64,000 nt of DNA from SAR116 cluster alpha proteobacterium HIMB100 (GTDB lineage: Bacteria > Pseudomonadota > Alphaproteobacteria > Puniceispirillales > Puniceispirillaceae). Where the stretch lies: contig AFXB01000006.1 in assembly GCA_000238815.2 (NCBI GenBank), forward strand, positions 222,760 to 286,759, written 5' to 3'. Below, in pieces: positions 1 through 9,092 of this stretch. The translations under genes were made by a program, and so were the position numbers. The notes under the pieces were generated by a model. That model was not told the origin of the DNA. It worked only from the letters and a program-made list of their open reading frames with translations, and ran no database searches. The number at the start of each line of letters is the position of its first letter. Position 1 is the stretch's first letter.

Positions 1-29
1 TAGCAAACAAGATAATCGCTAGCGTTGTG

Positions 30-773
30 ATGCGCAAACGGGCTGATCGGGTTCTGGTTGACCGGGGTTTGGTCCCCAGCCGGGAAAAGGCCAGGGCGCT
101 GATTCAGGCAGGAGCAGTTAGCTGTGATAATCAGCCTGTAACCAAGCCAGGCCAGCTGGTCTTGCCAGATGCTGATTTTTGTGTAGATAAAACGCAGCTA
201 CGCTGGGTCAGCCGTGGTGGCCTGAAGCTGGAACATGCGCTGAACTCCTTCACTTTGCCATCTGTAGGGGGCATGACCTGCCTTGATCTAGGCGCCAGCA
301 CAGGCGGTTTCACTGATGTTCTGTTGTCTGCTGGGGCAGCTTGTGTCTATGCGGTTGATGTTGGTCATGGGCAGCTGGACCAGCGCCTCGCTGCTGATCC
401 GAAGGTTGTGAATCTGGAAAAAACCAACGCTCGCGACATTACCAGCCAGCTTATTCCCCAGCCGCTTGATCTGGTTGTGTGTGATGTCTCTTTTATCTCT
501 GTGACCAAGGCTCTTGGCCCGTCATTATCTTTGGTGCGGCCTGGGGGATGGCTGATAAGCCTAATCAAGCCACAGTTCGAAGCCGGTCGTGCTGCTTTGA
601 GAAAAGGCGGCGTAGTCAAAGACCCTGCAGACAGGCAGCGGGCTATAGAACTGGTCAGAGACAGCCTGGCCACAGATTTTCGCTGGCGGGTTAATGGGGT
701 AACAGAATCCCCGATTACCGGCCCTGACGGCAATCATGAATATTTGATTTGTGCGCAAAAACCTGACTGCTAG
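30..773 (+). CDS. tlyA: TlyA-family rRNA 2'-O-methyltransferase (S4 + FtsJ domains)
   Basis: The family 2'-O-methylates cytidines in 16S and/or 23S rRNA with SAM; it was historically labelled hemolysin. Seen here: an N-terminal S4 RNA-binding domain (about residues 1-60, with [18 protein letters not shown]), then a Rossmann methyltransferase with the SAM loop [11 protein letters not shown] (86-96), a CDVSFIS strand and a LIKPQFE strand. Length 247 aa is normal. GTG at 27 and ATG at 30 are adjacent starts; ATG gives the usual MRKRADR beginning. The gene converges on aroC and their stop codons overlap in a shared CTAG. The upstream neighbour lies outside the window, so the operon cannot be judged. 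Confidence 0.93.
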   Translation: MRKRADRVLVDRGLVPSREKARALIQAGAVSCDNQPVTKPGQLVLPDADFCVDKTQLRWVSRGGLKLEHALNSFTLPSVGGMTCLDLGASTGGFTDVLLSAGAACVYAVDVGHGQLDQRLAADPKVVNLEKTNARDITSQLIPQPLDLVVCDVSFISVTKALGPSLSLVRPGGWLISLIKPQFEAGRAALRKGGVVKDPADRQRAIELVRDSLATDFRWRVNGVTESPITGPDGNHEYLICAQKPDC

Positions 774-1873
774 CGTGTGTCCGGCAATAGATCTGTCTGG
801 GCATGATGGCGCATCAGCTGATCCAGCAGCGCAATAGCCATCATCGCTTCTGCGACGGGCACGCCTCTAATTCCCACACATGGATCGTGGCGGCCTTTGG
901 TGACCACATCCACTTCCTCACCATCCCGGTTCAGTGAACGACGCGGCGTCAGGATAGATGAGGTGGGTTTGATTGCCACCCGTACAACAACGTCCTGGCC
1001 AGATGAAATGCCGCCCAGAACACCACCATTATGATTGGACAAAAACACAGGCCGGCCCGCATCACCTTTGCGCATTTCGTCTCCGGCGACAGCCCCATCC
1101 AGAGCGGACAGCGCAAAGCCACTGCCAATCTCAACCCCTTTTGCAGCATTAATGGACATCATCGCAGACGCCAGTTCGGCATCCAGCTTGCCATATAAGG
1201 GCTGGCCCAGGCCAGCCGGAATGCCGCTGGCAACGATTTCCAGCACCGCGCCTGCTGATGAGCCTGCTTTGCGCACCTCATCAAGATAGCTCTCCCAATA
1301 TGCTGCAGCTTCTGCATCACCACAGAAAAAGGGGTTTTTATCGATCTGATCTGCATCGAACTTATCTCTGTCAATGCTGTGTGGACCAATTTGTACAACA
1401 GAACCTGTAATCTGATAAGCTGAGCCTAAAATCTGTTTCAGCGCAAGATCAGCAATGGCGCCTGCTGCGACTCTTACAGCAGTTTCCCGTGCTGAAGATC
1501 GCCCGCCGCCGCGATAATCACGATGCCCGTATTTTTCATCATAGGCATAATCAGCATGACCAGGCCGATATTGTTGGGCAATATCGCCATAATCTTTTGA
1601 CCGCTGGTCTGTATTCTGGATCAACAGCGCGACAGGTGTTCCGGTGGTCATACCCTCAAACACACCAGATAGTATCTGTACTTGATCTGCTTCACGGCGC
1701 TGGGTGACAAACCGGTTCTGGCCCGGTTTACGCCTGTCCATATAGGGCTGGATATCTGCTTCAGACAGCTTCAGGCGCGGCGGTACACCATCCACCACAC
1801 AGCCGATGGCCGGGCCGTGGCTTTCGCCAAAGCTGGTAAAGGAAAAAAGCGTGCCGAAGCTGTTATCACCCAT
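770..1873 (-). CDS. aroC: Chorismate synthase
   Basis: Converts 5-enolpyruvylshikimate-3-phosphate to chorismate, the last shikimate step, using reduced FMN without net redox change. The signature [16 protein letters not shown] lies at residues 16-31 and the second signature ([29 protein letters not shown], about 103-131) is intact. I chose the ATG at 1873 ([10 protein letters not shown]), which matches the family start. A further in-frame start at 1906 would overlap the end of fabI and adds an atypical 11-residue extension. Only 4 bp separate it from the fabI stop, so the two are probably co-transcribed leftward. aroQ, also of this pathway, is at about 35.5 kb. Confidence 0.96.
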   Translation of the reverse strand: MGDNSFGTLFSFTSFGESHGPAIGCVVDGVPPRLKLSEADIQPYMDRRKPGQNRFVTQRREADQVQILSGVFEGMTTGTPVALLIQNTDQRSKDYGDIAQQYRPGHADYAYDEKYGHRDYRGGGRSSARETAVRVAAGAIADLALKQILGSAYQITGSVVQIGPHSIDRDKFDADQIDKNPFFCGDAEAAAYWESYLDEVRKAGSSAGAVLEIVASGIPAGLGQPLYGKLDAELASAMMSINAAKGVEIGSGFALSALDGAVAGDEMRKGDAGRPVFLSNHNGGVLGGISSGQDVVVRVAIKPTSSILTPRRSLNRDGEEVDVVTKGRHDPCVGIRGVPVAEAMMAIALLDQLMRHHAQTDLLPDTR

Positions 1874-1877
1874 CGGA

Positions 1878-2702
1878 TCAGACGACCGATATATCTGGAG
1901 CGTCAACCGCTTTCATACCAACGATATGATAGCCGCAATCCACGTGATGGGTTTCCCCGGATACACCAGAAGATAAGTCAGACAACAGATACATCCCCGC
2001 CCCGCCAACATCTTCTAGGGTGACATTACGTTTCAGCGGCGAATTATATTCATTCCATTTCAGGATATATCTGAAATCGCCAATACCTGAGGCAGCCAGT
2101 GTTTTCATCGGGCCTGCGGACAGCCCGTTCACACGGATATTCTTGCCGCCCAGATCAACCGCCAGATATCGCACAGAGGCTTCCAGCGCGGCTTTGGCAA
2201 CACCCATAACATTATAATGTGGCATCACGCGTTCTGCCCCGTAATAGGTCATCGTTAGTAATGATCCCCCATCTGGCATCATCTCTGCAGCCCGTCTGGC
2301 AATCGCGGTAAATGAATAGACAGAGATATCCATTGTCCGGCGGAAATTTTCACGGGTGGTATCTACATAACCGCCTTTCAGCTCTTCTTTATCTGAATAG
2401 GCAATGGCATGAACCAGAAAATCCAGCTTTCCCCATTTCTCCTGTAATGTTGAGAAGACCGCCTCAACTGAGGCTTCATCTGTCACATCGCACGGCAGGA
2501 CCAGATCGCTGCCAACGGACTGGGCCAGAGGCTCAACCCGCTTTTTCAGCGCATCACCTTGGAAGGTGAAGGCCAGATCGGCGCCTTGTGCTGCTGCTGC
2601 GGCGGCAATGCCCCAGCCGATAGACCGGTCATTGGCGACCCCCATGATAAGGCCTTTTTTGCCTTGCATTAATCCTGATGGTGAACCGGAAGAAACAGTC
2701 AT
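1878..2702 (-). CDS. fabI: Enoyl-[acyl-carrier-protein] reductase (NADH), FabI type
   Basis: Performs the last reduction of each fatty-acid elongation round in the cytoplasm. It is a short-chain dehydrogenase fold of 274 aa. The FabI-type cofactor loop [13 protein letters not shown] is near residues 21-33. The catalytic Y-x6-K is present as YNVMGVAK, preceded by the [14 protein letters not shown] segment typical of Fab[15 protein letters not shown] segment matches the substrate-binding loop. It lies 4 bp upstream of aroC. FabI is the target of triclosan-type inhibitors in well-studied bacteria; sensitivity here cannot be read from sequence. Confidence 0.95.
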   Translation of the reverse strand: MTVSSGSPSGLMQGKKGLIMGVANDRSIGWGIAAAAAAQGADLAFTFQGDALKKRVEPLAQSVGSDLVLPCDVTDEASVEAVFSTLQEKWGKLDFLVHAIAYSDKEELKGGYVDTTRENFRRTMDISVYSFTAIARRAAEMMPDGGSLLTMTYYGAERVMPHYNVMGVAKAALEASVRYLAVDLGGKNIRVNGLSAGPMKTLAASGIGDFRYILKWNEYNSPLKRNVTLEDVGGAGMYLLSDLSSGVSGETHHVDCGYHIVGMKAVDAPDISVV

Positions 2703-2857
2703 GTGCGTCCTCTAAACATTATCCCTGTTCGTCAACCAAACAGGAGCTGCCGCGTTATAGCCAAACCGCCGAGACCGGCGGCGGCTGTGTTTATCTCCTC
2801 ATTACCTAACAAAAAACAGGGGATAAATCCAGTAGCATCATAAGCTTGGACCCATAG

Positions 2858-2891
2858 AAAAAGCCCTGTTTCCGGCTGGAACAGGGCCTTA
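2858..2891 (-). terminator. Intrinsic terminator after the glycine-zipper gene
   Basis: Read on the - strand, an AAGGCCCTGTT arm pairs with AACAGGGCTTT across a short loop and is followed by a run of five T (A-run at 2858-2862 on +). It starts about 20 bp past the stop of the leftward gene at 2912 and separates that gene from fabI-aroC. Confidence 0.75.
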
Positions 2892-2911
2892 TTTGCCGTA
2901 AATATAGCTGC

Positions 2912-3466
2912 TTAATTCAGGGCGTAGCTTACTTTTTTATTGACCTCTACCCGCTCGCCGATGGTCAAAGCCGTGCTGGAGTTCAACGACAAAATGCGGC
3001 CATCTGCCTCTACCTTAATCCGGTAGCCAACAATTTTTTCAACCACCTCTTCATGCACAACACGGTTGGTCTGACAAACTTCCTGCTGGCGGTAGCCGAC
3101 AATATTGCCGGATTGTGCAGATTTATTTGCATGCTCACGGCCCAGCAACGCGCCGGCGACCGCACCTGCACTCCCTGCACCGTTGCTGTCTGATAATTTA
3201 TTGCCAACCGCAGAGCCAAGCAGACCACCGATAATCATAGAGCCCAGTTCAGATGCTTTCTGGCCTTCGCCATAAACAGGGACTTCCTCAATCTGGCATA
3301 CCCGCTCATCGCGCGGCGTTTTCCGGGTAAAGCTGTTGGTCAGGGTTTCAACATTTGTTACCGTGCCAATAACGTTTTCATAGCGTGTTTCGGCAAATGT
3401 GGGACCGCTCATCACGCTGAAGACGGCCAGACCTGCAACCAATGTAAGGTTAAGCTTATGTCGCAT
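2912..3466 (-). CDS. Glycine-zipper 2TM-domain envelope protein
   Basis: Exported protein of 184 aa. A signal peptide is visible (residues 1 to about 25, ending SGPTFA before ETRYEN). A Gly/Ala-rich zipper follows in mid-protein (MIIGGLLGSAVGNKL, then AGAVAGALLG), the hallmark of 2TM glycine-zipper proteins of the outer envelope (SlyB/YmgG-like). Two cysteines (VCQIEE and VCQTN) flank the zipper and could form a disulfide. The start at 3466 has an AGGAC ribosome site just upstream; a start at 3526 would bury the signal peptide behind 20 residues. It is divergent from pdxH and followed by its own terminator. Precise function is unknown. Confidence 0.72.
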   Translation of the reverse strand: MRHKLNLTLVAGLAVFSVMSGPTFAETRYENVIGTVTNVETLTNSFTRKTPRDERVCQIEEVPVYGEGQKASELGSMIIGGLLGSAVGNKLSDSNGAGSAGAVAGALLGREHANKSAQSGNIVGYRQQEVCQTNRVVHEEVVEKIVGYRIKVEADGRILSLNSSTALTIGERVEVNKKVSYALN

Positions 3467-3652
3467 GAACAATGTCCTTTCTGAACAAATATCAGGGTGC
3501 AAAGACAGCCAAAATGTACTCATCAAAGCAACCCCTCATTATAAATGCTGCACATCCTAACCTTAGAGATTGATTTTGGCAATTTTAAGGCTAGTTTTAC
3601 AACTGTGCAAAAAATGCCATCACACCCACCCCCCGAAAACAGGTGAACCGCC

Positions 3653-4255
3653 ATGACCGTACTTGGTGCTGACGAGCTGAATACAGACCCTTTTATGTTG
3701 TTTAAACAATGGTTTGATGAGGCAAAAGACACAGAAATAAACGACCCTGATGCGATCGCTTTGGCATCCGTTGACGAAACCGGCATGCCGTCTGTGCGGA
3801 TGGTTTTGCTGAAGGAAATTTTGCCAGAGGGCTTTGTGTTCTATACCAATTATACCAGCCGTAAATCTGGCGAATTACTGGCCACAGGCAAAGCGGCCTT
3901 TGTTCTGCATTGGAAGTCTTTGCGTCGTCAGATACGGGTGACAGGCACAGTTGAACAGGTGCCAGAGGCGCAAAGCGACGCCTATTTTCAGACTCGCTCA
4001 CGCGGCAGCCGGATCGGGGCCTGGGCCTCTCAGCAATCACAACCGCTGAACAGCCGCGCTGAACTGGCTGACGCCGTCAATCAGCTTGAAAACACCTATG
4101 CTGATGATGTGCCGCGGCCGCCGCACTGGGGCGGGTTCTTGATCCGGCCAGCCGAAATTGAATTCTGGGCAGATGGTGAATTTCGGCTGCATGACAGATT
4201 CCGATTTACGCAGACCAAAGACGGCTCCTGGGCCTCACAACGTCTTTATCCCTAA
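3653..4255 (+). CDS. pdxH: Pyridoxamine/pyridoxine 5'-phosphate oxidase
   Basis: An FMN flavoprotein that oxidises PNP and PMP to pyridoxal 5'-phosphate in the cytoplasm. The 200-aa product has the family landmarks: PSVRMVLLKE, FYTNYTSRKSGEL (FMN-phosphate contacts), the RQIRVTG strand, PPHWGGFLIRP (substrate site) and a C-terminal QRLYP. PLP made here would serve the aminotransferase and cysteine desulfurase elsewhere in the window, though no operon links them. It is a single gene, divergent from the glycine-zipper gene, with 174 bp before the next gene. Confidence 0.95.
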   Translation: MTVLGADELNTDPFMLFKQWFDEAKDTEINDPDAIALASVDETGMPSVRMVLLKEILPEGFVFYTNYTSRKSGELLATGKAAFVLHWKSLRRQIRVTGTVEQVPEAQSDAYFQTRSRGSRIGAWASQQSQPLNSRAELADAVNQLENTYADDVPRPPHWGGFLIRPAEIEFWADGEFRLHDRFRFTQTKDGSWASQRLYP

Positions 4256-4429
4256 CAGACTGCTTGTTGTATAGCAGACCGGGTGTGGCTGATAAGGCCC
4301 TTTTGCGTGCGGCGGTGAACAGATCAGAAAAAGTCGGATGTGGGCATATTTTGTCGGTGCTGTTTGCTATCTTCAGGCTCTACCGAAATCAAAGATGTCG
4401 TCCTTTAGTGTCTGAAAAGGGTTGAGTAA

Positions 4430-6865
4430 ATGAAAAGTCATGCGCGGGTTGTGATAATTGGCGGCGGTGTTGTCGGCGTCAGCACATTGTATCATTTGGC
4501 AAAAAAGGGCTGGAGTGATTGTGTTCTGATTGAACGCAAAGAGCTTACATCTGGCTCTACCTGGCATGCAGCAGGGCTGCTGCCTTTGTTCAACATGTCT
4601 TATTCTGTCGGCCAGATTCACAAATATTCGGTCGATTTATATGGACGCCTTGAAGAAGAAACAGGCCAATATGCAGGACTGTCGCGCGTATCAAACATCC
4701 GTCTAGCAACGACACAAGATCGGATGGATGAATATATGCAATATGCCGGTGTGGCCGAAACCATCGGGGTTCAGGTGGATAAGCTGACTCCTGATGAGTT
4801 GGTGGATATCTGGCCTCTGGCTGTTACAGATGGCCTGATTGGCGCGATTCGTCATCCCTGGGATGGTTATATCCAACCTGCTGACTTAACGCAGGCTCTG
4901 GCGAAAGGTGCCCGCGATAATGGAGGCGAGATTTACCGGAATACAACAGTGACGTCGATTTCGCGCACGGCGTCCGGGGAATGGAAGATCACCACAGACA
5001 AAGGCGAGATCACTTGTGAGCATGTGGTTTCTGCAACAGGCAATTTCGCCCGCAAAACAGGCGAGATGGTGGGGCTGGATATTCCGGTTATTCCTGTTGA
5101 ACATCAATATATCGTCACCGAACCACACCCTGCGATCCAAGACCGCCAGGCAAAGGGTCTGCCAGAGATGGGGGTTCTGCGCGAAGCAGATGGGTCATGG
5201 TACATGCGCGAGGAAAATGGTGGCCTGTTGTTGGGCCCTTATGAAGTTGGCGCACCCGTTTGTTATTTTGACGGGCCTGACGATAATTCTGAATATGAAT
5301 TGTTCCAGGAGGATTTAGAGAGGTTAATGCCGCATATTGAATCTGCCATCGCCCGTGTGCCTGCCTTTGCTGAGGTTGGGGTGAAAAAAGTCTATAACGG
5401 GGCTATTGCGTATACACCAGATGGCAGCCCGATTGTGGGCCCGGCCTGGGATTTGCCAAATTTCTGGCTGAATGAGGGGCATAGCTTTGGCATCACGGCA
5501 GCAGGCGGTGCAGGCTGGCAGCTGGCTGAATGGATCGTCGAGGGCGAGCCGACCATCGATATGATGGGCGTGGATCCGCGGCGGTTTGGCGCTTACGCAA
5601 CCAAAAGCTATCTGAAAGAAAAGAATGAGGAGGCTTATGCTAATGTCTTCACCGTTCATTTCCCTGATGAAGAGCGTGAAGCCGCCCGTCCGTTGCGCAC
5701 CGCGCCCTGTTATGATCGCCTCAAGGCAATGGGGGCGGTTTTCGGTCAGAAATTCGGCTGGGAACGGGCGAACTGGTTTGCACCTGCAGGGGTGAAAGCC
5801 GAAGATCACTGGTCGTTCCGCCGGTCAGACTGGTTTGACCATGTCGGGGCTGAAGTCAGGAATGTGACTGAAAATTGCGGCCTTTTGGATATGTCTGCTT
5901 TTGCCAAATGCCGCGTTGAAGGGCCGGGGGCAGAAGCCTTTCTGGAACAGGTGATTGCCAATAAATTACCCCGCAAGGCCGGACGTCTGATCCTGGCTCA
6001 TGCGCTGGCAGCACGCGGGGGGGTGCATTCTGAATTCACCATCATGCGGGAATCAGATGACAGCTTTTATATTGTCTCTGCCGGGGCTACCCAGCGTTTG
6101 GATCATGACTGGCTGAAAAAACACATGCCTGATGACCGGTCTGTCAGCTTCACTGACCTCACCAATTCAATGGGCGTTTTGGTTCTGGCAGGACCGAAGT
6201 CACGCGATGTGCTGCAGAAGCTGACCAGAACAGACCTAACTTCAGCTGCCTTTCCGTGGCTGTCTGCCCGGCAAATTGATGTTCATCTGGCCCCAAGCCT
6301 TGCCGCCCGTGTGAATTTCGTTGGCGAGTTGGGGTGGGAGCTGCATCATCCAATTGAATATCAAAACCACATTTTTGACGCGCTGATGGCGGCAGGGGCT
6401 GAATTTGGCCTGAAACCATTTGGGATTCGGGCGATGGATGCGATGCGTCTGGAAAAGTCTTATCGCATGGTCGGCACAGAAATGAGCATTGAATATGCTG
6501 CGCTTGAATCTGGTTTGGACAGGTTTGTTCAGCTCCAGAAACCTGACTTTATTGGTCGTGAAGGGTTGCTGGCCTGGCAGGAAAAAGGCTTTGCCAACAG
6601 CTTTGTCACGCTGGAGATCAAAGGGACCACAGACAGAGATGTGATTGGGGGCAACCCGATTTACCGTGATGGCCAGCTGGTCGGCCGGGCCACGTCAGGG
6701 GGTTATGGATTCCGATTAGGCAAATCGCTGGCTCTGGCGATGGTCTCACCTGATTGTTCAGATTTAGGCACCTCCCTTGAAATTGATATTCTGGGGGACC
6801 GGTTTGCTGCAGAAATTATTGAAGAAAGCCCATTTGATCCGGCAAATGAACGCCTGCGCAGCTAA
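4430..6865 (+). CDS. Dimethylglycine/sarcosine dehydrogenase-like flavoprotein (DAO + GcvT fusion)
   Basis: Predicted to oxidatively demethylate an N-methylglycine (dimethylglycine or sarcosine) and pass the one-carbon unit to tetrahydrofolate. The N-terminal FAD domain has GGGVVG at residues 11-16. A Trp-His pair (W45-H46 in TSGSTWHAAGLL) occupies the place where family members bind FAD covalently through His. The C-terminal half (about 425-811) is a GcvT-like folate-binding domain. Length 811 aa fits DMGDH/SarDH. An AAAGGG ribosome site lies about 9 bp before the ATG. It is followed after 41 bp by the MttB-like gene and converges on soxBDAG. Substrate choice cannot be read from sequence. 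Confidence 0.85.
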   Translation: MKSHARVVIIGGGVVGVSTLYHLAKKGWSDCVLIERKELTSGSTWHAAGLLPLFNMSYSVGQIHKYSVDLYGRLEEETGQYAGLSRVSNIRLATTQDRMDEYMQYAGVAETIGVQVDKLTPDELVDIWPLAVTDGLIGAIRHPWDGYIQPADLTQALAKGARDNGGEIYRNTTVTSISRTASGEWKITTDKGEITCEHVVSATGNFARKTGEMVGLDIPVIPVEHQYIVTEPHPAIQDRQAKGLPEMGVLREADGSWYMREENGGLLLGPYEVGAPVCYFDGPDDNSEYELFQEDLERLMPHIESAIARVPAFAEVGVKKVYNGAIAYTPDGSPIVGPAWDLPNFWLNEGHSFGITAAGGAGWQLAEWIVEGEPTIDMMGVDPRRFGAYATKSYLKEKNEEAYANVFTVHFPDEEREAARPLRTAPCYDRLKAMGAVFGQKFGWERANWFAPAGVKAEDHWSFRRSDWFDHVGAEVRNVTENCGLLDMSAFAKCRVEGPGAEAFLEQVIANKLPRKAGRLILAHALAARGGVHSEFTIMRESDDSFYIVSAGATQRLDHDWLKKHMPDDRSVSFTDLTNSMGVLVLAGPKSRDVLQKLTRTDLTSAAFPWLSARQIDVHLAPSLAARVNFVGELGWELHHPIEYQNHIFDALMAAGAEFGLKPFGIRAMDAMRLEKSYRMVGTEMSIEYAALESGLDRFVQLQKPDFIGREGLLAWQEKGFANSFVTLEIKGTTDRDVIGGNPIYRDGQLVGRATSGGYGFRLGKSLALAMVSPDCSDLGTSLEIDILGDRFAAEIIEESPFDPANERLRS

Positions 6866-6906
6866 TGCGCAGATAAAGCTGTTCCGATAGATAAGGACGA
6901 CAGAAC

Positions 6907-8454
6907 ATGGATGATATCACACCAGAAAGAAAAAGCCGCAGAGGCGGTGGCCGCGGGGCACGTCGTGAGGCCAGAGAGGCAGCACAGACTATCAGCTCAC
7001 CCTATCTGGTTCGTCAGATTGAACCGATTGACATCCTCAGTGAAGAGGCCTGCCAGCTGATCGAAGAGAATGCTGAAACAGTTTTGGAAGAAATCGGCAT
7101 TGATTTCCGCGATGATCCTGAAGCTCTGGATATCCTGAAGGATAAGGGCTGTGACATCAAAGGCGAGCGGGTGCATTTCCCGCGTGGTCTGGCGCGCGAG
7201 CTGTGCAAAACGGCGCCATCTGCTTTTACCCAATATGCCCGTAATCCGGCCCGTACAGTTGAAATTGGTGGCAAAAACACGGTCTTCGCCCCTGTCTATG
7301 GTCCGCCTTTTGTGCGCGATCTTTCCGGTGAGCGCCGTTATGCTGAAATCGAAGATTTCAATAATTTTGTGAAGCTTATTTATATGCTTCCCGGTCTGCA
7401 TCATTCAGGCGGAACTGTGTGTGAGCCTGTTGATCTGCCAGTGACCAAGCGGCATCTGGATATGGTCTATGCGCATCTGCGGTATTCAGATAAGCCATTT
7501 ATGGGTTCTGTGACGGCACCTGAACGGGCTCAGGATACTGTCAATATGGCCAAAATCATGTTTGGTGATGATTTCGTTGGTCCAAAATGTGTGACCGTAT
7601 CCTTGATCAATGCCAATTCACCGATGACCTGGGATGACACGATGCTGGGCGCGCTGAAGGTTTATGCCCGCAACGGGCAGGGCACAATTATTTCGCCTTT
7701 TATTCTGGCAGGGGCAATGTCTCCTGTTTCAGTGGCGGGAACGTTGACTCAGATTTTGGCTGAAGCGATGAGCGGTATTGCTTTTGCTCAGGCTGTAAAT
7801 CCCGGTGCACCAGTAATTTTCGGCAGCTTTGCCTCTTCAATTTCCATGCAGACAGGTGCCCCGACATTTGGCACGCCTGAACCGGCAAAAGTATTATATG
7901 GCTGTGCGAAACTGGCCCGCCGCCTGGGTGTGCCGTTCCGCTCTGGCGGGTCATTAACAGGGGCCAAGACGGCTGATGCACAAGCTGCTTATGAATCAGC
8001 ACATACCCTTATGCCAACGGTTCTGGGTGGGGTGAATTTTGCGCTTCATTCTGCAGGCTGGATGGAAGGCGGGCTGGTGGCTGACTATGCCAAGCTTTTG
8101 CTGGATGCTGATCAGCTGACCATGATGGACAGTATGGTCAACGGGATTGATGTCTCTGAAAATGGCCTTGCTCTTGACGCCTTGCGTGAGGCAGGTCCGG
8201 GTCAGCATTTCCTTGGCTCAAGCCATACACAAGCGAATTTTGAAACCGCGTTCTGGCGGTCGTCTATGGCGGATAACACCACCTTTGAGCAATGGGACAG
8301 TGACGGGCGCGTTGAAGCTGAAGCAAGGGCGCGGCAAAAAGCTAGTGATATGTTGGCTGCTTATGAAGCGCCGGCGGTTGACCCGGCGATTGATGAAGCC
8401 CTTATCGCTTATATCGACCAGCGCAAATCAGAACTGCCTGACAGCGAATATTGA
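6907..8454 (+). CDS. MttB-superfamily (trimethylamine methyltransferase-like) protein, non-pyrrolysine
   Basis: MttB-superfamily proteins are barrel enzymes that move a methyl group from a quaternary or tertiary amine to a corrinoid protein. This 515-aa frame is uninterrupted, so it lacks the in-frame amber (pyrrolysine) codon of true trimethylamine MttB and groups with the non-Pyl branch, some of whose members demethylate glycine betaine. An Arg/Gly-rich head (RRGGGRGARREAREAA) precedes the barrel domain. A ribosome site (AAGGACG) lies upstream of the ATG. It forms a two-gene unit with the flavoprotein at 4430. No corrinoid protein or reductive activase gene is in the window. The substrate could be glycine betaine, another methylated amine, or something unknown. 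Confidence 0.8.
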   Translation: MDDITPERKSRRGGGRGARREAREAAQTISSPYLVRQIEPIDILSEEACQLIEENAETVLEEIGIDFRDDPEALDILKDKGCDIKGERVHFPRGLARELCKTAPSAFTQYARNPARTVEIGGKNTVFAPVYGPPFVRDLSGERRYAEIEDFNNFVKLIYMLPGLHHSGGTVCEPVDLPVTKRHLDMVYAHLRYSDKPFMGSVTAPERAQDTVNMAKIMFGDDFVGPKCVTVSLINANSPMTWDDTMLGALKVYARNGQGTIISPFILAGAMSPVSVAGTLTQILAEAMSGIAFAQAVNPGAPVIFGSFASSISMQTGAPTFGTPEPAKVLYGCAKLARRLGVPFRSGGSLTGAKTADAQAAYESAHTLMPTVLGGVNFALHSAGWMEGGLVADYAKLLLDADQLTMMDSMVNGIDVSENGLALDALREAGPGQHFLGSSHTQANFETAFWRSSMADNTTFEQWDSDGRVEAEARARQKASDMLAAYEAPAVDPAIDEALIAYIDQRKSELPDSEY

Positions 8455-8475
8455 GTTATCGATAAGCTTTTCAGG

Positions 8476-8500
8476 GGTGAGGGGAGATGCTCTCCTCACC
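8476..8500. terminator. Hairpin between convergent mttB-like and soxG genes
   Basis: GGTGAGG(GG)AGA pairs with TCTCCTCACC with a two-base bulge, in the 41-bp gap and overlapping the soxG stop codon. There is no strong T-run on either side, so it may act as a weak bidirectional terminator or mRNA-end stabiliser. Confidence 0.4.
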
Positions 8501-9092
8501 TCACCTCATAGCCAAATTCAATGGCCGCGTCTTTCAGCCATGTTTCCACATAATCAGCAAAGCTGCGGCGGCAAATCAGATGAATTTCATCTTCTGCCTC
8601 ACAGATTAAGGTCACCGCGGCTCTGTCCAACAGGCCTTGAGCAGACATGCCTGGCGTGAAGACTGTCTTATGAAGGTCAAGGGCACACCCCTTGGCCAGC
8701 ACATCGCGGAGACAAGGCCCCTGAAGCGAATAAACAGACAATGCGTCTGAAATTACGGTCAGCGCAAAATGCCGCCCAGCCAGCTGTGTGCTTAAAATAC
8801 GGTGCAGTTCTTTTGCTTCAGCGTCGCTGCAGATCAGCAAGGTCTCATCAGGGCCCAGCCAGACCGCCCGGCGGTCGCCGCTGCAGGTAAAGCTGTTGGC
8901 CGCATCAGGCAAAGCGGTACCAAAATGGCGGCGCATCACCTCATTGATATCCTCGGTCGTGCGCAGGTTCATTAGCCCTTGTGCGCAACAGGTGACCAGC
9001 AACCGGGCTTCGGTCTGGCCCTCTGGGTTTGGCATCTGATCTGGCCGTGTTGCTGACTGGCGTGTTTGTGCGCTCTGCTTATTTTGCGCCAT
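8496..9092 (-). CDS. soxG: Sarcosine oxidase gamma subunit
   Basis: The small gamma subunit of heterotetrameric sarcosine oxidase, a cytoplasmic complex that turns sarcosine, O2 and tetrahydrofolate into glycine, H2O2 and 5,10-methylene-THF. The 198-aa product has the subunit's GcvT-like core, including AVWLGPDETLLIC and a late SFADYVETWLKDAAIEFG helix. Its start overlaps the 3' end of soxA by 14 bp, which suggests translational coupling. It is the last gene of soxBDAG. Assignment rests partly on gene order because gamma subunits diverge quickly. Confidence 0.87.
   Translation of the reverse strand: MAQNKQSAQTRQSATRPDQMPNPEGQTEARLLVTCCAQGLMNLRTTEDINEVMRRHFGTALPDAANSFTCSGDRRAVWLGPDETLLICSDAEAKELHRILSTQLAGRHFALTVISDALSVYSLQGPCLRDVLAKGCALDLHKTVFTPGMSAQGLLDRAAVTLICEAEDEIHLICRRSFADYVETWLKDAAIEFGYEVR

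Noticed and set aside
2767..2783. GC-rich hairpin CCGCC...GGCGG upstream of fabI as a terminator
   Set aside because: It has no T-run on either strand; the better terminator for the leftward gene is at 2858-2891.
6907..8454. Possible pyrrolysine-containing trimethylamine methyltransferase
   Set aside because: The frame is full length with no in-frame amber codon, and no pyl genes are nearby, so it belongs to the non-pyrrolysine branch.
8147..8659. A 170-codon + strand frame overlapping the end of the mttB-like gene and soxG
   Set aside because: It is an out-of-frame shadow of two well-supported genes on opposite strands.
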